Below, in pieces: positions 37,569 through 45,704 of a stretch of DNA of 64,000 nucleotides. Origin of the DNA: Betaproteobacteria bacterium. Its GTDB lineage: Bacteria; Pseudomonadota; Gammaproteobacteria; Burkholderiales; Thiobacillaceae. How positions within the stretch are numbered: position 1 is the first letter of the stretch; each line of letters begins with the position of its first letter. The translations under genes were made by a program, and so were the position numbers. The notes under the pieces were generated by a model. It was not told the DNA's origin. It searched no databases and was given only the letters and a program-made list of their open reading frames with translations. The DNA lies in contig JACRNB010000011.1 of NCBI GenBank assembly GCA_016219425.1, positions 186,001 to 250,000 on the forward strand, given 5' to 3'.

Positions 37569-38060
37569 TTACGGCCACTTCTCCAGAAGGGCCAGTATTT
37601 CGATCAGGGCCAATCCTCGGGGCAACCGGGTTTCCACCTCCTCGCCCGGCATCAACCCGATGATAGGGGCGGCCAGGGGGGAGTTGTAGGCGAGCCGGCG
37701 CAGGTACGGCTCGTTTTCGTTATAGCCGGAGATCTCCCAGGCCTGCTCGATCTCATCGCCGGAATCAAGATCCGTGATGCGGAGTTGAACAATGGCGCCG
37801 ATGGCCACACGATCCCGCGCTCTGGACGACGGATCAATCACCACGGAAGTGCCAATCAGCCGCTGGAGTTCGGCAATTTCACGGTTTTTGTTGGCCTCTA
37901 GCTGCTGGAGACGATTGAAATGGGGGTTGTCATGCCAGCCATCGCCGGACAGGGCGTGGGCCACGGTCCTTTCAGCGCAGATTTCATCGTATTCACGCCA
38001 CTTGCGGCTCAATTCGGTTTTCAGGTTGGTCAATCCGGAATCGGAGACGTAGATGGGCAT
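37569..38060 (-). CDS. GreA/GreB-like RNA polymerase secondary-channel factor
   Basis: 163 residues. The N-terminal coiled coil carries SGDGWHDNPHFNRLQQLEAN, comparable with the GD-S-EN acidic tip of GreA that enters the polymerase channel and stimulates cleavage of backtracked RNA. The C-terminal FKBP-like domain includes ELQRLIGTSVVID, YLRRLAYNSPLAAPIIGLMP and GEEVETRLPRG. It is not the housekeeping GreA, being divergent and island-borne. TTTGGAG precedes the ATG. Third gene of the sigma-54 operon. Confidence 0.82.
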   Translation of the reverse strand: MPIYVSDSGLTNLKTELSRKWREYDEICAERTVAHALSGDGWHDNPHFNRLQQLEANKNREIAELQRLIGTSVVIDPSSRARDRVAIGAIVQLRITDLDSGDEIEQAWEISGYNENEPYLRRLAYNSPLAAPIIGLMPGEEVETRLPRGLALIEILALLEKWP

Positions 38061-38062
38061 GA

Positions 38063-38704
38063 TTACTCCAAAGCTCCAGTCAGTTGTTCAAGTATCCGTA
38101 TGCCCTGCTGGAGGACTATTGGATGGGGTTGCGTGGCATCAATGTGATGCCACGTGATGTGCTCAACACCCAAACTTCCAGCCAGATACTTCAGTTGGCG
38201 GTAGGCATTGATGCAGGCGGCCAAGCGTGACGGGGCTTCGTCTCGTAGGCCGTAATCCCTGTGGGGTCTGCCCGCGATGCGAGACAAGGCCGTGTCCACA
38301 TCCACATCCAGAAACAGGATGTGGTCAGGCAAAGGGATTCGGTGTTCCAGACGGTCCACGCGATCAAGGTGTTGTTCGGCCCCGTGATGCCCTGAGCCAG
38401 GCCAGCGTGTGGCGTAACTGGTCAGGATGGATCGGTCTCCGAGGATCAGCGGACTACGCTTAGGCACTTGTGATGCGTGCCAGTTGGAACGGAAAGCGTA
38501 GAGGTGTTCCATCATGCCGTCCCAGTGTTCAAGTCTGAGTGTCCGGTAAACCCATTCCATGACGTGCCCGGAGACCGGGGCGGTAGGGCGCAAGCAATGA
38601 TGTGGCCGTCCCTTGGACACCAGGTAGCGGGTGATAGCCTTGAACAAGGAGGACTTGCCGCACCCCTTGATGCCTTCAATGGCGATGTAGAGAGGCCTGG
38701 ACAT
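38063..38704 (-). CDS. Thymidylate-kinase-like P-loop kinase
   Basis: 213 residues. P-loop GIKGCGKSSLF (10-20), DR motif LILGDRSILTS, lid-like DVDVDTALSRIAGRPHRD. The order matches dTMP kinases, but the DRX and lid parts are divergent, so the nucleotide acceptor is uncertain. It is two bases from the GreA-like gene and four from the cupin-like gene, so co-transcribed. An extra, regulated nucleotide kinase in a CRISPR island is unusual; a role in nucleotide depletion or signal turnover is speculation. Confidence 0.8.
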   Translation of the reverse strand: MSRPLYIAIEGIKGCGKSSLFKAITRYLVSKGRPHHCLRPTAPVSGHVMEWVYRTLRLEHWDGMMEHLYAFRSNWHASQVPKRSPLILGDRSILTSYATRWPGSGHHGAEQHLDRVDRLEHRIPLPDHILFLDVDVDTALSRIAGRPHRDYGLRDEAPSRLAACINAYRQLKYLAGSLGVEHITWHHIDATQPHPIVLQQGIRILEQLTGALE

Positions 38705-38708
38705 GGCA

Positions 38709-39503
38709 TCAGACAGGGAAAGTTGAACAAGCCTGTCCGGCCAGGAGCAGGTAGCGCTTCAGCACCTCCTTCAGTTCGGATCTGGTGAGATAACGCTGCT
38801 CAACATCAGGAGTGATGTCTTTTGAAGTCAGTAAGCGGTTCCAGGCTCTGCAAGGATTGCTCTGGCACATGAGCGTAGCTGTCATGGGACCGTGGCCTAT
38901 GCCCGTGATGCGATGCAGCACGCCCGGGGGCAAGAAATACCCTTCACCGGCCCTGCGGACACTGCGCCCTGTCAGGCGCAGCCGGGAAATGCCGATCAGT
39001 TCTGCGCTAGCCGCTCTGGCTTCCTGTTTCCCCCGGTAGAAATATTCCGGGAACTGAGGGTCAGACGTGGAGAGTGAGTCCTCATAGGTTTCGCTGATCA
39101 GTTCGCCGTGGAGGATGCGGGAGGCAAACCACCAACGATGATCGTGGATGTTTTCTTCAGCGTCTGCTTCCGCGAACCAGATGTGCAGGCGGAGTTTGTA
39201 GAGGTCGCTGGCGGACAGCACGATCTTGTAGAACCCGTTGCCATGTCGATAGGAACGGGATGCCACATCCTTCAAAGCTACAGGGTCGCGCAGCAGTTGG
39301 GTCAGCCTGATGGCGAGGCCGTAGTTGGCGAAGCCATCAAGTTGTTTAACCAGGCCTGTCATGACCTGGGCGGGCTCGGCATTCAACAGAATCTGTTGAA
39401 CGATATCCTCGTCCAACCCTGCCCCCTCCTGTGCCGGAGTGGAGCGGCGCAGTGCACTTTCCGAAATGCCCAGGCGGGAGAAGACAGACTTTTGCGTTTG
39501 CAT
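38709..39503 (-). CDS. Cupin-like protein, first gene of the sigma-54 operon
   Basis: 264 residues. A helical first 90 residues precede a cupin-type barrel: HIWFAEADAEENIHDHRWWF gives the metal-binding HDH, and GEGYFLPPGVLHRITGIGHG gives the second histidine motif, as in cysteine-dioxygenase-like cupins. No signal peptide. Probably a metal enzyme or a metal-dependent binding protein; the family is not one I can name. Starts about 26 bp after the predicted sigma-54 transcription start. Confidence 0.75.
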   Translation of the reverse strand: MQTQKSVFSRLGISESALRRSTPAQEGAGLDEDIVQQILLNAEPAQVMTGLVKQLDGFANYGLAIRLTQLLRDPVALKDVASRSYRHGNGFYKIVLSASDLYKLRLHIWFAEADAEENIHDHRWWFASRILHGELISETYEDSLSTSDPQFPEYFYRGKQEARAASAELIGISRLRLTGRSVRRAGEGYFLPPGVLHRITGIGHGPMTATLMCQSNPCRAWNRLLTSKDITPDVEQRYLTRSELKEVLKRYLLLAGQACSTFPV

Positions 39504-39537
39504 GGCTTAAATCCATTGAAGAGAAGGTTCGCCCTAT

Positions 39538-39554
39538 CTGCAACGTCCGTGCCA
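39538..39554 (-). promoter_or_regulatory. Sigma-54 (-24/-12) promoter of the cupin-kinase-GreA-CARF operon
   Basis: Minus strand reads TGGCACG-GACG-TTGCAG, an exact match to the consensus TGGCACG-N4-TTGCA with GG and GC 12 bases apart. It should start transcription near 39529, 26 bp before the first ATG. I saw no second full match ahead of any other gene in the island. Confidence 0.88.
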
Positions 39555-39572
39555 TCCAACACAACTTAATAT

Positions 39573-39585
39573 AATCAATGAGTTA
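39573..39585. promoter_or_regulatory. IHF site upstream of the sigma-54 promoter
   Basis: AATCAA-TGAG-TTA fits the IHF consensus WATCAA-N4-TTR exactly. It lies about 20 bp upstream of the -24 box in an AT-rich stretch (39570-39655), the usual place for bending that brings a sigma-54 activator to the polymerase. Confidence 0.6.
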
Positions 39586-39659
39586 TATAAATTCCACAGA
39601 GCAAAATACTTGCATAAAGTGAAAATTATTTTCTTTTGTTGATAATTTATTCAATGCGT

Positions 39660-39695
39660 GATGACGTGTTCCAAGCCACTCACTTCGTCGTCATC
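39660..39695. promoter_or_regulatory. Candidate upstream activator site
   Basis: Inverted repeat GATGACG (39660-39666) / CGTCATC (39689-39695), about 110-140 bp upstream of the -24 box, which suits an enhancer for the CARF sigma-54 activator. It also lies just before the divergent DUF1232 gene. Binding is not shown. Confidence 0.35.
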
Positions 39696-39735
39696 CTAGT
39701 GGCATCTCAACCCGACATCGAAAAAGGAAGATGCC

Positions 39736-40083
39736 ATGAGCCAGCACCCCTCCACTTACTCCAGCAGCTACTCTGATCAAGGCCTGTTTGACGTCCTGAA
39801 ACGGTTTGCCAAGTCCATCGGCAGCGAGACGGTCCATAAGGCCCTCTGTCTCTGGCTGGTGATCAGGGATAGCAATGCCCCTGCCTGGGCCAAGGCGGTG
39901 GCCGTAGGCGCTTTGGGCTACCTGATTAGTCCGATCGACGCCATTCCCGACCTCATTCCCTTCATCGGGTTCACCGATGACATCGCCGTCATCGCGGCGG
40001 CAGTTGTAACCCTGTCGCTCTATATCACCGATGACATCAGCGCCAGGGCCACAGCCATGATGCCAACCTGGCTGCAGGACTAA
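39736..40083 (+). CDS. DUF1232 (YkvA-like) membrane protein
   Basis: 115 residues with AAGGA before ATG 39736. The DUF1232 core AVAVGALGYLISPIDAIPDLIPFIGFTDD is unmistakable, followed by one hydrophobic helix. Family role is unknown; members are often near stress or toxin-antitoxin genes. It is divergent from the sigma-54 operon and 73 bp before the VirD4/HerA-type ATPase gene. Confidence 0.88.
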   Translation: MSQHPSTYSSSYSDQGLFDVLKRFAKSIGSETVHKALCLWLVIRDSNAPAWAKAVAVGALGYLISPIDAIPDLIPFIGFTDDIAVIAAAVVTLSLYITDDISARATAMMPTWLQD

Positions 40084-40156
40084 CTATCCTGCATCGCTGA
40101 CTCAACGCCATGGCCCTCCATGGATCGTTGTCCGGACATCCCGCTTTTCCTGGGCA

Positions 40157-42535
40157 GTGCGACTGATGGACGCCCTGGAAAAGAGGGGACCGGACTTCTC
40201 CGACCCCGCACTGAAGGCGGCGCCAGCCGGTCCCGGCCCCGACCTTGCGCCGGCATCGAACGAGTGTCTCCGGTCGCTTTCCCCACTGCGCCCCGAGGGC
40301 GAGGATATGGAATCCTGGCCATGGGAGCGCTGCCTCTTCACCCTGGAGAGTTACGCCCTGTCTCCCCGCGCGGAAACGGGCCTCCAGGTGATCAGTGCTG
40401 GGGGCGCAACGGAGCCCGCACCCTGGTCCAAGCGCCTGGGCATCCTCTTGCGGCAGCTTCAGCCCAGCGACGCCCTGGTGGTTCGCTATGCCTGCCGTTG
40501 TGCCGACAACGGTGGCCTTGAGGTCCAGGCCGGCCTCGGCATCGAAACCCGGCGCCCCGATGCCGTGAAGGAAATGGGGGAAGAACTGGCCATCTGCCTG
40601 GGGGCGATGTCCGAGCACTACGCCTTCCGCCCCGGCGGCAATGTCTTCCCCGATGAACGGAAGTCTGGCTGGGGCCAGGAAACATGGATTCACCCCGTCG
40701 GTGTGACCTGCCAGTCCGGTACTACCGGCATTGGTTTCAACGCAACTCAGATCTCGTCCCAGATCTGGCAACTGCCGGCGTCCTTCCTTGCGTCCTCCGC
40801 CGATTCCCCGCCGGCCTGGCCCAGCAGCCTGGAGACGGTGTTCAAGGGCCTGTCGGGCTTGCGCCATGCCGTGCGCTGGGCCCTCCGCCTGGAGCGCTGT
40901 CGCCCGCCTTTGCGGGAACTGGCGGCTGGGGGTGCCTTGCTGGGAGTGCCAAGCGAAGCCCCCGGAACCCAGGCATCCCTAGTCCCCGGCCATCTGCTGG
41001 ATAGGTTGGGGAACGTCAGCGAACTCTGCCGCATCACCGTGTCCGCCCAGAAGTTAGGTCAGGGGCGTATCAACGCCAGCCTGCTGCACCTCCTGGGCGA
41101 GGAGATCTTCCCGGGCCAGGCGCTGGAGATCGTGGACACCCCTCCGGTACTCCCCGGCGATCCCCGCGACCTGCGCGCCGTCTTTCCCCTAGGCGGGGGA
41201 CTGCCGCCTTTGTTGCCGCTGCCGGAGACCCTGCGCAAGCTGGGCTTCTCCCGCCACCATACCAATCCCTCCTTGCGCCTGCCCGAACAGGGCGTACTGC
41301 TGGGGGAAGCCATCCTGGACGGTTTCCCGCGCCCTGTGCGGCTGGACCAGATGGACCGCAGTCGTCACTTGTATGTCCTGGGAGCCACCGGCACCGGAAA
41401 ATCCTCCCTGCTCTTCAACCTCATCCGTCAGGACCTGGAGGCCGGGGCCGGCGTAGCACTACTGGACCCCCACGGCGACCTGCTGGATCAACTCCTGCCC
41501 GTGATTCCGCCCGAGCGCCTTGATGATGTGGTGCTGATCAACCCGGATGACCTGTACCAGCCGTTTAGCCTGAATCCCCTGGACCCCGGCGCCTATTTCG
41601 ACCCCTACCTCATCCACCGGCAGATCAACGATCTCCTGGATATCTTCGATGAGTTGTACGACATGCGGCAGGCCGGGGGACCGGGCTTTGAGCAGTATTT
41701 CCGCAACAGCGCGCTGCTGGCCTCCACCGCCCACCCCGACCGCCTGCCGGACGATCTGCCCAAGGGCCCCCCCACACTCCTGACCCTAGTGGCCGTGCTG
41801 AGGGACAAGGAATTCCGTGACCGACTCCTGATAGATTGCGAATACAGCAACCTGGGTCTGGACATGACCCAGGAACTCCAGGCGTTTTTCAGGTCTGCGG
41901 AACAGACACGAGGGGATCATCATTTTCAAAACTGGGTACCCTATGTTTCAAACAAAATCACCCGGTTCACCAACAACCTGCGGCTGCGCCGAGTGCTCTG
42001 CTCCATCCAGCCCGCGCTCGACTTTCGATCCATCCTAGATCGACACCGCATCCTGCTGGTCCGGCTTAGCAAGGGGAGGATGGGAGAACAGGACGCCCGC
42101 ATGCTGGGAATGCTTTTTACCAAGCGCCTGCTGCAGGCCGCCCTGAGCCGTGAAAACTGCCCCAGAGAGGCCCGTTCACCCTTCAACTTCTACCTGGATG
42201 AATTCCAGAACTTCATCACCCCAGACATCCCCGAACTTCTCGCCGAAGCCCGCAAGTACGGCCTGCATCTCACCCTGGCCCACCAGAACACGGCGCAGTT
42301 GAGCGGCAATTCCGGCAGCAGGATTCTGGAAACCATACTGGGCAATGTAGGTAGTCGCATCGTGTTTCGGGTGGGTGGCGAAGACGCCCAACTGATGCAG
42401 AAAGGTTTCGCTCCCCATTTCGACCACGAAACCCTGATACAACTGCCTGACCGCTACGCCCTGGCAAGGTTGATGGTGCACAACAAACCCTCGGCGCCGT
42501 TTGTGTTCAGGACGATGGAAATGAACTCGGCATGA
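40157..42535 (+). CDS. VirD4/HerA-type P-loop ATPase
   Basis: 792 residues (GTG at 40157; an ATG at 40166 is possible). The first ~350 residues have no recognisable domain. Then LYVLGATGTGKSSLLFNLIR (Walker A, G409-S416), GVALLDPHGDLLDQLL, and FNFYLDEFQNFITPDIPELL (Walker B near 675) followed by the sensor segment LTLAHQNTAQL. This is the TraG/VirD4/HerA class that pumps DNA through a hexamer. No relaxase, VirB4 or pilus genes accompany it, so it is either a transfer remnant or a defence-type translocase. A DUF4407 membrane gene cluster lies tail to tail with it. Confidence 0.8.
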   Translation: MRLMDALEKRGPDFSDPALKAAPAGPGPDLAPASNECLRSLSPLRPEGEDMESWPWERCLFTLESYALSPRAETGLQVISAGGATEPAPWSKRLGILLRQLQPSDALVVRYACRCADNGGLEVQAGLGIETRRPDAVKEMGEELAICLGAMSEHYAFRPGGNVFPDERKSGWGQETWIHPVGVTCQSGTTGIGFNATQISSQIWQLPASFLASSADSPPAWPSSLETVFKGLSGLRHAVRWALRLERCRPPLRELAAGGALLGVPSEAPGTQASLVPGHLLDRLGNVSELCRITVSAQKLGQGRINASLLHLLGEEIFPGQALEIVDTPPVLPGDPRDLRAVFPLGGGLPPLLPLPETLRKLGFSRHHTNPSLRLPEQGVLLGEAILDGFPRPVRLDQMDRSRHLYVLGATGTGKSSLLFNLIRQDLEAGAGVALLDPHGDLLDQLLPVIPPERLDDVVLINPDDLYQPFSLNPLDPGAYFDPYLIHRQINDLLDIFDELYDMRQAGGPGFEQYFRNSALLASTAHPDRLPDDLPKGPPTLLTLVAVLRDKEFRDRLLIDCEYSNLGLDMTQELQAFFRSAEQTRGDHHFQNWVPYVSNKITRFTNNLRLRRVLCSIQPALDFRSILDRHRILLVRLSKGRMGEQDARMLGMLFTKRLLQAALSRENCPREARSPFNFYLDEFQNFITPDIPELLAEARKYGLHLTLAHQNTAQLSGNSGSRILETILGNVGSRIVFRVGGEDAQLMQKGFAPHFDHETLIQLPDRYALARLMVHNKPSAPFVFRTMEMNSA

Positions 42536-42790
42536 GCTGAAGTTGCTGCAGGCAGTTGGGGCGTATGGAAGAGACGACAGCCCCCCAAGCAAGATTGGCG
42601 ACAGGTGTGCCGGTATTCATCACCCCGCCTTACGGAGATCCCCGCCAGCTATTCGCGCGCTCCAATGGCCAGTTCGCATGACCTCTGACTCCACCCCCAG
42701 CGGCCACCCTACATCCGGGCAACGTATGAAGTGGGAGGGGCGGCCTGCATCTGATCCGCCGCGTTGTGGAGCGATCCGTGAAAGCCGGCC

Positions 42791-44131
42791 TCAGGAGCTG
42801 ACCTTTCCAAGCGCCTTCTCCACGACGCCGGAGAAGGCATCCATCACGAGCCCGGCATGACCTGGATGGCGCTGGGCGAAGGTCTTCGCCTTTTGGGCCG
42901 ACACGTCCAGATTCGCGCAGAAGGCATCAAAGGTGGACAGCGGCCCCCGCGCCTTTTGCAGGTTCAAAGACTCCTGTTGAAACACTTCACGCATGTCCAT
43001 GCCCGCCAGGGCATCCTTGAAATAGGCCTCATGAGCCTCGGCATAGGCCGTCTGCATCCGCGCCGAGGACGCCTCGGTCGCCAGTTGCGCCCTGATGGAC
43101 TGAAAGACGGGGTTATTGCTTGACCACCACTTGATCATCAGGGGCGTCACTTCAAGCAGCATCAGCACCAGCCAGATAACCATCGCCTTCCGGTTCACCT
43201 CAGGGCGCTGGGTCTTCAGTCGTTCAAAGGCCAGTTCGCGGTTGCTGCCATCCATCTGGTTACGTGTGATGGCCTCGGATTGCGGGGCGTTCTCCCGCGC
43301 CACCGCCTCCTGGGTCATACGCAGGCGGCCATCCGACTCCACTTGTCGGGCGCGCGCCTCCTGGAGGCGCTCACGCATCTCCTGGCGCCAGGCATCCCTG
43401 CGCGCCACGGCCATGCGCCACTTGTCCTTGCACTGCTGCTGGCGGATATCCAGTTGCTTGAGGCGCGCCAGATGCACAGCGGAGATCTCTTCTGGCGCAT
43501 TCCTCAGCAACAGGCCACGGGCCTTCGCCACGGCATTCAGGCAGGCCTCACCAGCGTTGAGCCCCTCACGGATTTCCGCAGGCAGACTTTGGGCCGCTGT
43601 CTCCAGCCGCGCTGTTTCACGCCCCCATTTCTCGGCGTCCTGAAGACTGGCTGACAGACCATGCAGATCACCGATCTGGCGCAAGCTGGCCGAGCGCACA
43701 TCCAGGGCCATCTGGCGCTGGGTATCGGAGATGGGGGCGCGATAGACCCAAAGCACGATCTCATCCGACACCACCCAGGAAGACCCCAGCACCAGGGCAA
43801 TACGCAGGATGGCCAAGGCATGCAGCGCCCAATTCACACTGATGGCATCACTGGCGATCAGCATCAACCGATCCAGGATCATGGAAATGCAGAGGCCCCA
43901 GCCCAACCCGAAACCGATCGCCACCACCCAACTCTCCAGCGCCGACCAAGTCTGAGGCACCAGATTCGCCTGGGCGTACAGGGCCGCTCCCAGAAAGGAG
44001 AGGGGGAAAGTCAGGAACATCAAGGCATAGCCTATGGCTGCCGTCAGCGTGAGGCTCGGCCCGGAATGACTCTCGGCCAATTCCCGCGACACCCCGACGA
44101 CCCTCAGGGCAATGCGCTTGAGCAGATGCAT
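42791..44131 (-). CDS. DUF4407 membrane protein
   Basis: 446 residues. Three membrane segments (about 26-52, 68-91, 102-130), a long charged coiled coil (about 140-310, rich in QEMRERLQEARARQVE-type heptads), a fourth membrane segment KAMVIWLVLMLLEVTPLMIKW, and a helical tail. This is the DUF4407 layout; function unknown. It is the last gene of a leftward cluster with two helical proteins and a small exported protein. The 255 bp between it and the convergent ATPase gene (42536-42790) shows no feature I can name. Confidence 0.82.
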   Translation of the reverse strand: MHLLKRIALRVVGVSRELAESHSGPSLTLTAAIGYALMFLTFPLSFLGAALYAQANLVPQTWSALESWVVAIGFGLGWGLCISMILDRLMLIASDAISVNWALHALAILRIALVLGSSWVVSDEIVLWVYRAPISDTQRQMALDVRSASLRQIGDLHGLSASLQDAEKWGRETARLETAAQSLPAEIREGLNAGEACLNAVAKARGLLLRNAPEEISAVHLARLKQLDIRQQQCKDKWRMAVARRDAWRQEMRERLQEARARQVESDGRLRMTQEAVARENAPQSEAITRNQMDGSNRELAFERLKTQRPEVNRKAMVIWLVLMLLEVTPLMIKWWSSNNPVFQSIRAQLATEASSARMQTAYAEAHEAYFKDALAGMDMREVFQQESLNLQKARGPLSTFDAFCANLDVSAQKAKTFAQRHPGHAGLVMDAFSGVVEKALGKVSS

Positions 44132-44185
44132 GTGAAGTCCTTTCGCAGTCAGGTTTCAGGTGGTCAGGGGTGGGAGACCTGGGTG

Positions 44186-44602
44186 CTAGATCCCGGCATC
44201 CACGTCCCTGCGCAAGGGCAAGGGATCGCTGGCGGCCTCAGCCCCCAGAGCCAGGGCGCGGGACACCGAATCGATGCTGGAAAGGGCCAGGCTCTGCATG
44301 GCCAGGGTGAGGCGCTGATGCAAAAAGCGCTGCCGGGCAGAAAAGTCCGACTTCAGGGCAGCACGCAGCGCCCCCAGTTCGGCCTGCTCGGTAGCGGATA
44401 AATCGCCAGTCGGCAGGGCCTGATCGAACTGGCCGGCCATACGCCGGTCGAGATGCTCGAGCATTACGCGGTGGGAACGATCCAGCCGCTCCTCCGCATC
44501 ACGGAACAGCTTGGCGGCGCTGCAGGAGTTAGCAGGAACCACCTCCCCCTCCAGGATATCCAGAGGAGAGGCCGGGGAGACATGGTCTTGGTCGTAGGTC
44601 AT
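44186..44602 (-). CDS. Helical hypothetical protein
   Basis: 138 residues from ATG 44602, which has AAGGA 6 bases upstream. Almost wholly alpha-helical, without signal or membrane segment. It contains SLALSSIDSVSRALALG, and the neighbour at 44617 contains VALSSIDQQR, so the two may be distant relatives or bind the same partner. Lies between DUF4407 and that neighbour in one transcription unit. No known family. Confidence 0.65.
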   Translation of the reverse strand: MTYDQDHVSPASPLDILEGEVVPANSCSAAKLFRDAEERLDRSHRVMLEHLDRRMAGQFDQALPTGDLSATEQAELGALRAALKSDFSARQRFLHQRLTLAMQSLALSSIDSVSRALALGAEAASDPLPLRRDVDAGI

Positions 44603-44616
44603 GGCGATTCCTTTCT

Positions 44617-45186
44617 TCATTCGGCAGTCGAGATGTGATCCGTGGCACGCTGAACAAGCGCATCCACGGCGTCCTTGGCCCGTGCCATGTTGGTGTTCAT
44701 CCGGGTGAGATCATCCTGGGCCAGGAGGTGCTGGAACTGGATCAACTCATCTGCCTCGGACTCGGTCAGCTTGCCGGAAGCGATGCGCTCACGGATTGCC
44801 TGCTCGTTCAGGTGCCGGTTATCGATGATCCGGGTCAGACCCTCGTTGTGGATCTGGCTCAACCGCTCATGGGTCACCGCAGCCCGTGCCTGGCACTCGG
44901 TAGTGATGGTCGCGTACTGCTGGATGGCCTGAGCCGCCAGACCGGTTTTGAGGATCGTGCGTTGCTGGTCAATGCTGGACAGCGCCACGTCCGTGGCAGC
45001 TTCCACGCTTTGACGGGTGATCGAGACGGCCGCTTCGCGCTTCGCCCTGGATTCCTGGCGGCGAACCAGGAAGGAACCCACAACGCCCAGATCGGAGCGG
45101 AGGTTCTGGGTCAGGGACTGCACCGACTTCTGGTTGGCCGGGGACAGGGGAGAAACCAGCGTCTGGGGGGTCTTGAGCCATTGCAT
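44617..45186 (-). CDS. Helical hypothetical protein
   Basis: 189 residues, charged and helical (REAAVSITRQSVEAATDVAL; LNEQAIRERIASGKLTESEA). No signal, membrane segment or known motif. ATG 45186 is followed 15 bp downstream of its stop by the next gene, so it is operonic with the DUF4407 group. Probably a coiled-coil partner in a membrane complex, by inference from neighbours. Confidence 0.65.
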   Translation of the reverse strand: MQWLKTPQTLVSPLSPANQKSVQSLTQNLRSDLGVVGSFLVRRQESRAKREAAVSITRQSVEAATDVALSSIDQQRTILKTGLAAQAIQQYATITTECQARAAVTHERLSQIHNEGLTRIIDNRHLNEQAIRERIASGKLTESEADELIQFQHLLAQDDLTRMNTNMARAKDAVDALVQRATDHISTAE

Positions 45187-45196
45187 GATGCTTCCT

Positions 45197-45508
45197 TTAT
45201 GGTTGACGATGGAGAAGGACCTCGGGGAGTGTGGATTCCTGGGTATCCACCACGACTACCCGATCGAACACCAGATAGACCACGGTGTAAGAGGAGAGGC
45301 CGGACCGGAAGGTCAATGTCTCCTGGGGCACACCCAGCACGATTCGTGCCTGCTTTTTTACGGGGGCAACTTGGAGCTTGGCCAGGACCACTCGGCGGGT
45401 GTCCCCCACCTCAATGCCACCGGCGCACTGGGTGGCCGCATGGCAACGACCACTCCATACGGCATACATCAAGCCCGCCATGAGGAGCAGAAACAGGGTT
45501 CGCAGCAT
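45197..45508 (-). CDS. Small exported protein of the DUF4407 cluster
   Basis: 103 residues from ATG 45508, six bases after AAAGGA. A signal peptide or membrane anchor (MLRTLFLLLMAGLMYAVWSG) ends near CHA/ATQ. The remainder has a beta-rich core (GDTRRVVLAKLQVAPVKKQA; YTVVYLVFDRVVVVDTQES) with two cysteines. It resembles SmpA/OmlA-like small folds in style only. First gene of the four-gene leftward cluster. Confidence 0.65.
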   Translation of the reverse strand: MLRTLFLLLMAGLMYAVWSGRCHAATQCAGGIEVGDTRRVVLAKLQVAPVKKQARIVLGVPQETLTFRSGLSSYTVVYLVFDRVVVVDTQESTLPEVLLHRQP

Positions 45509-45704
45509 GATCATTCCTTTCGTGCCAGGGGTTGGCGTAGCCACTGAGCGGAAGCCCGGGATACAGCCTGGCTGTGGAAGCGACGGTCGCAGAAAGCCGA
45601 AACCCGATCAAACGCCCCCGCGGGAATGAAATAAATATCCAGTAAAGGAAAATATTTACCTCTACAGGCCGTTACGGGCACTGTTCATGTGCTCAGGAGA
45701 ACCT

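Noticed and set aside
39700-39725. TGGCATC...CCGAC before the DUF1232 gene as a rightward sigma-54 promoter
   Set aside because: No TTGC at the -12 position.
40157-42535. Evidence that the island is an integrative conjugative element
   Set aside because: One VirD4/HerA-type ATPase is not enough; relaxase, VirB4, pilus and integrase genes are all absent.
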